From Acholeplasmatales bacterium DTU056 (lineage in GTDB: Bacteria; Bacillota_I; Bacilli_A; ML615J-28; CAG-698), in assembly GCA_001512985.1 (NCBI GenBank), contig LFRX01000006.1, forward strand, positions 7,482 to 21,558: a stretch of DNA of 14,077 nucleotides. The letters run 5' to 3'. The position numbers were made by a program, and so were the translations under genes. Positions 13,835-14,077 of the stretch are shown here, one piece after another (the first letter of the stretch is position 1; each line of letters begins with the position of its first letter). The notes under the pieces are model-generated. The model saw only the letters and a program-made list of their open reading frames with translations. It was not told the DNA's origin and did no database searches.

Positions 13835-14077
13835 TAAAAAATGGACTTTAGATGAGTTTTTAAAAGTTAGAGAAGAAGTTTTAGCATCTTGGAAGACTGG
13901 ATCTCATCCAGAATTAAATTTGGATCGTGCCATTGAATATTTAAAAAGCGTTCCTGAAAGCAAAAATTTTGCCAAAGTATTAGAAAAATCAAAAAATCAA
14001 GGACGAACATTAGTTCAACCTCGTGCAGGGGTTGCAGAAATAAATAAACATATTGAACTATTACAATATCTAGAAGC
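13821..14077 (+). CDS. glmE: Glutamate mutase large (epsilon) subunit, 3' truncated by window
   Basis: The first 85 residues are visible. They follow clostridial GlmE closely: MQLRNKKWTLDEFLKVREEV at the start, NFAKVLEKSK, then LVQPRAGVAEINKHIELLQY. Arg68 in QPRAGVA corresponds to the arginine (about 66 in Clostridium) that holds a substrate carboxylate. The TIM-barrel body and the other two substrate arginines lie beyond the window. The ATG at 13821 is inside the glmL end; AAGGAG at 13802-13807 gives a somewhat long 13-base spacing, so coupling to glmL is likely. Confidence 0.95.
   Translation, partial: MQLRNKKWTLDEFLKVREEVLASWKTGSHPELNLDRAIEYLKSVPESKNFAKVLEKSKNQGRTLVQPRAGVAEINKHIELLQYLE

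Overview
The window is AT-rich DNA from a low-GC, fermentative bacterium of the Firmicutes/Mollicutes type. Shine-Dalgarno sites (AGGAGG) are strong, intrinsic terminators are numerous, and the genes are short, tightly packed and all on the + strand. UGA is used as a stop (end of the transhydrogenase membrane subunit gene), so this is the standard bacterial code and not the Mycoplasma/Spiroplasma code. The metabolic genes (PPi-dependent phosphofructokinase, B12-dependent glutamate mutase, proton-translocating transhydrogenase) suggest an anaerobic sugar and glutamate fermenter, perhaps a deep-branching relative of Acholeplasma/Izemoplasma/Erysipelotrichia. That placement is inference. No mobile elements, rRNA, tRNA or CRISPR were seen.

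Layout: (1) 1-2177, the 3' part of a conserved gene of unknown function followed by a LemA-family membrane protein, closed by a terminator. (2) 2281-4674, a textbook sigma-A promoter, a c-di-AMP (ydaO/yuaA) riboswitch with its terminator, a Kef/CPA2-type cation/proton antiporter, a small PII-like protein, and a membrane-anchored double zinc-ribbon protein broken by a one-base frameshift. (3) 4718-8273, a three-gene NAD(P) transhydrogenase operon (pntAA, pntAB, pntB). Its PntB carries two tandem copies of the nucleotide-binding domain dIII. (4) 8309-9681, PPi-dependent phosphofructokinase. (5) 9692-10040, a 51-residue zinc-ribbon protein behind a leader that can fold into two mutually exclusive structures, one burying its ribosome-binding site. 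(6) 10059-11615, a cardiolipin-synthase-type phospholipase D. (7) 11903-14077, the glutamate mutase operon glmS-glmL-glmE, the last gene cut by the window end.

Working together: the riboswitch should tie antiporter expression to c-di-AMP, the usual potassium/osmotic second messenger, and the PII-like protein is a plausible partner of the antiporter. Glutamate mutase opens the methylaspartate route of glutamate fermentation, PPi-PFK saves ATP in glycolysis, and the transhydrogenase couples nicotinamide pools to the proton gradient. The transhydrogenase and glutamate mutase promoters each carry a cre-like 14-mer (one mismatch to consensus) at the predicted transcription start, suggesting shared carbon catabolite control.

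The strongest points for follow-up are the duplicated dIII, with a 177-bp near-identical tract and loss of the usual NADP 2'-phosphate residues in both copies, and the alternative-pairing leader of the zinc-ribbon gene.
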